Source of the DNA: RDYJ01 sp034931405
GTDB taxonomy: Bacteria > Cyanobacteriota > Cyanobacteriia > Cyanobacteriales > Nostocaceae
DNA: 64,000 bases
Assembly: GCF_034931405.1 (NCBI RefSeq)
Contig: NZ_JAYGHA010000026.1
Coordinates: 18,715-82,714, forward strand
Reading direction: 5' to 3'
Both the position numbers and the translations under genes were made by a program. The notes beneath the pieces were generated by a model, which did not search any database, was not told the origin of the DNA, and saw only the letters and a program-made list of their open reading frames with translations. Position 1 is the first letter of the stretch. Every line of letters begins with the position of its first letter. Shown piece after piece: positions 63,912 to 64,000 of the stretch.

Positions 63912-64000
63912 ATGCTAATGGAATTGACTACCACTTTTCACGCACTCAAAGAATGGTCTGTGGCCGTGAATGCTTTAAAACGCGGTCAAACAATTATGTT
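63912..64000 (+). CDS. DUF1802-family protein, 5' part only
   Basis: The first 29 codons read LTTTFHALKEWSVAVNALKR and GQTIM, which fits the N-terminus of DUF1802 proteins (ALKEWAVAVxALxxGxTIM). The gene runs out of the window. ATG 63912 and 63918 are both possible starts. Confidence 0.75.
   Translation, partial: MLMELTTTFHALKEWSVAVNALKRGQTIM

Overview
This window comes from a filamentous heterocyst-forming cyanobacterium (Nostocales, Anabaena/Nostoc/Dolichospermum type). The evidence is a complete Nostocales-order nitrogen-fixation cluster (nifB-fdxN-nifS-nifU-nifH-nifD-nifK, nifE-nifN-nifX, nifW-hesA-hesB-fdxH), a nifD gene split by a XisA-type excision element, a hydrogenase maturation protease of the uptake-hydrogenase type, a Psb34-like photosystem II gene, many GCGATCGC (HIP1) octamers, and the heptamer tandem repeats and palindromic dispersed repeats usual in these genomes. 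The species cannot be named from the sequence alone.

Layout. 1-8328: upstream region, then nifB, fdxN, nifS, nifU, nifH and the first 90% of nifD, all on the plus strand. 8290-26521: an insertion of about 18.2 kb inside nifD, bounded by the 7-base direct repeat TACTCCG. It encodes a XisA-like tyrosine recombinase (20884-22185), whose expected job is to cut the element out during heterocyst development and restore a 500-residue NifD. The cargo looks like a defence and toxin-antitoxin island: a REP-associated transposase with its own repeats, TumE-like, HigBA-like and DUF433/DUF5615 pairs, an AbiEii-like nucleotidyltransferase, three Uma2 nucleases, decayed AAA-ATPase/TOPRIM and PIN genes, and an operon of an EAD1-trypsin protein, a small membrane protein and an EAD1-TM-TPR protein. 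An assembly gap of 97 N lies near its right end. 26522-35915: the 3' part of nifD, then nifK, a small Mo-nitrogenase-associated gene, nifE, nifN, nifX, two NifX-linked genes, nifW, hesA, hesB, fdxH and a FeoA-like gene.

36011-46326: accessory and hydrogenase-linked genes: a PD-(D/E)XK-like protein with a palindrome inserted in its coding sequence, DUF29, ankyrin, an orphan SagB-type oxidoreductase, hupW, SET, a PIN/Phd toxin-antitoxin pair, an LRAT-like gene, an agmatinase-family enzyme and a cell-wall amidase. 46327-49869: metH, carrying an in-frame copy of a dispersed repeat. 49870-53230: a zone of gene decay with 5' stubs of rdgB-like and cobW-like genes, a VapC-like toxin broken by a 125-bp MITE, a pentapeptide/nuclease remnant and a partly duplicated Rpn-family gene. 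53233-64000: Uma2, a very large CheB-CheR-PAS-histidine kinase-receiver protein, mazG, a DUF2227 membrane protein, tRNA-Val, a psb34-like gene with a consensus promoter, an alpha/beta hydrolase, an aldo/keto reductase and the start of a DUF1802 gene.

How the parts work together. NifHDK form the nitrogenase. NifB, NifE, NifN and NifX build FeMo-co; NifS and NifU supply Fe-S clusters; FdxH feeds electrons; HupW matures the uptake hydrogenase that recovers H2. The nifD element makes NifDK production depend on a programmed DNA rearrangement, while its cargo stays in the vegetative germ line.
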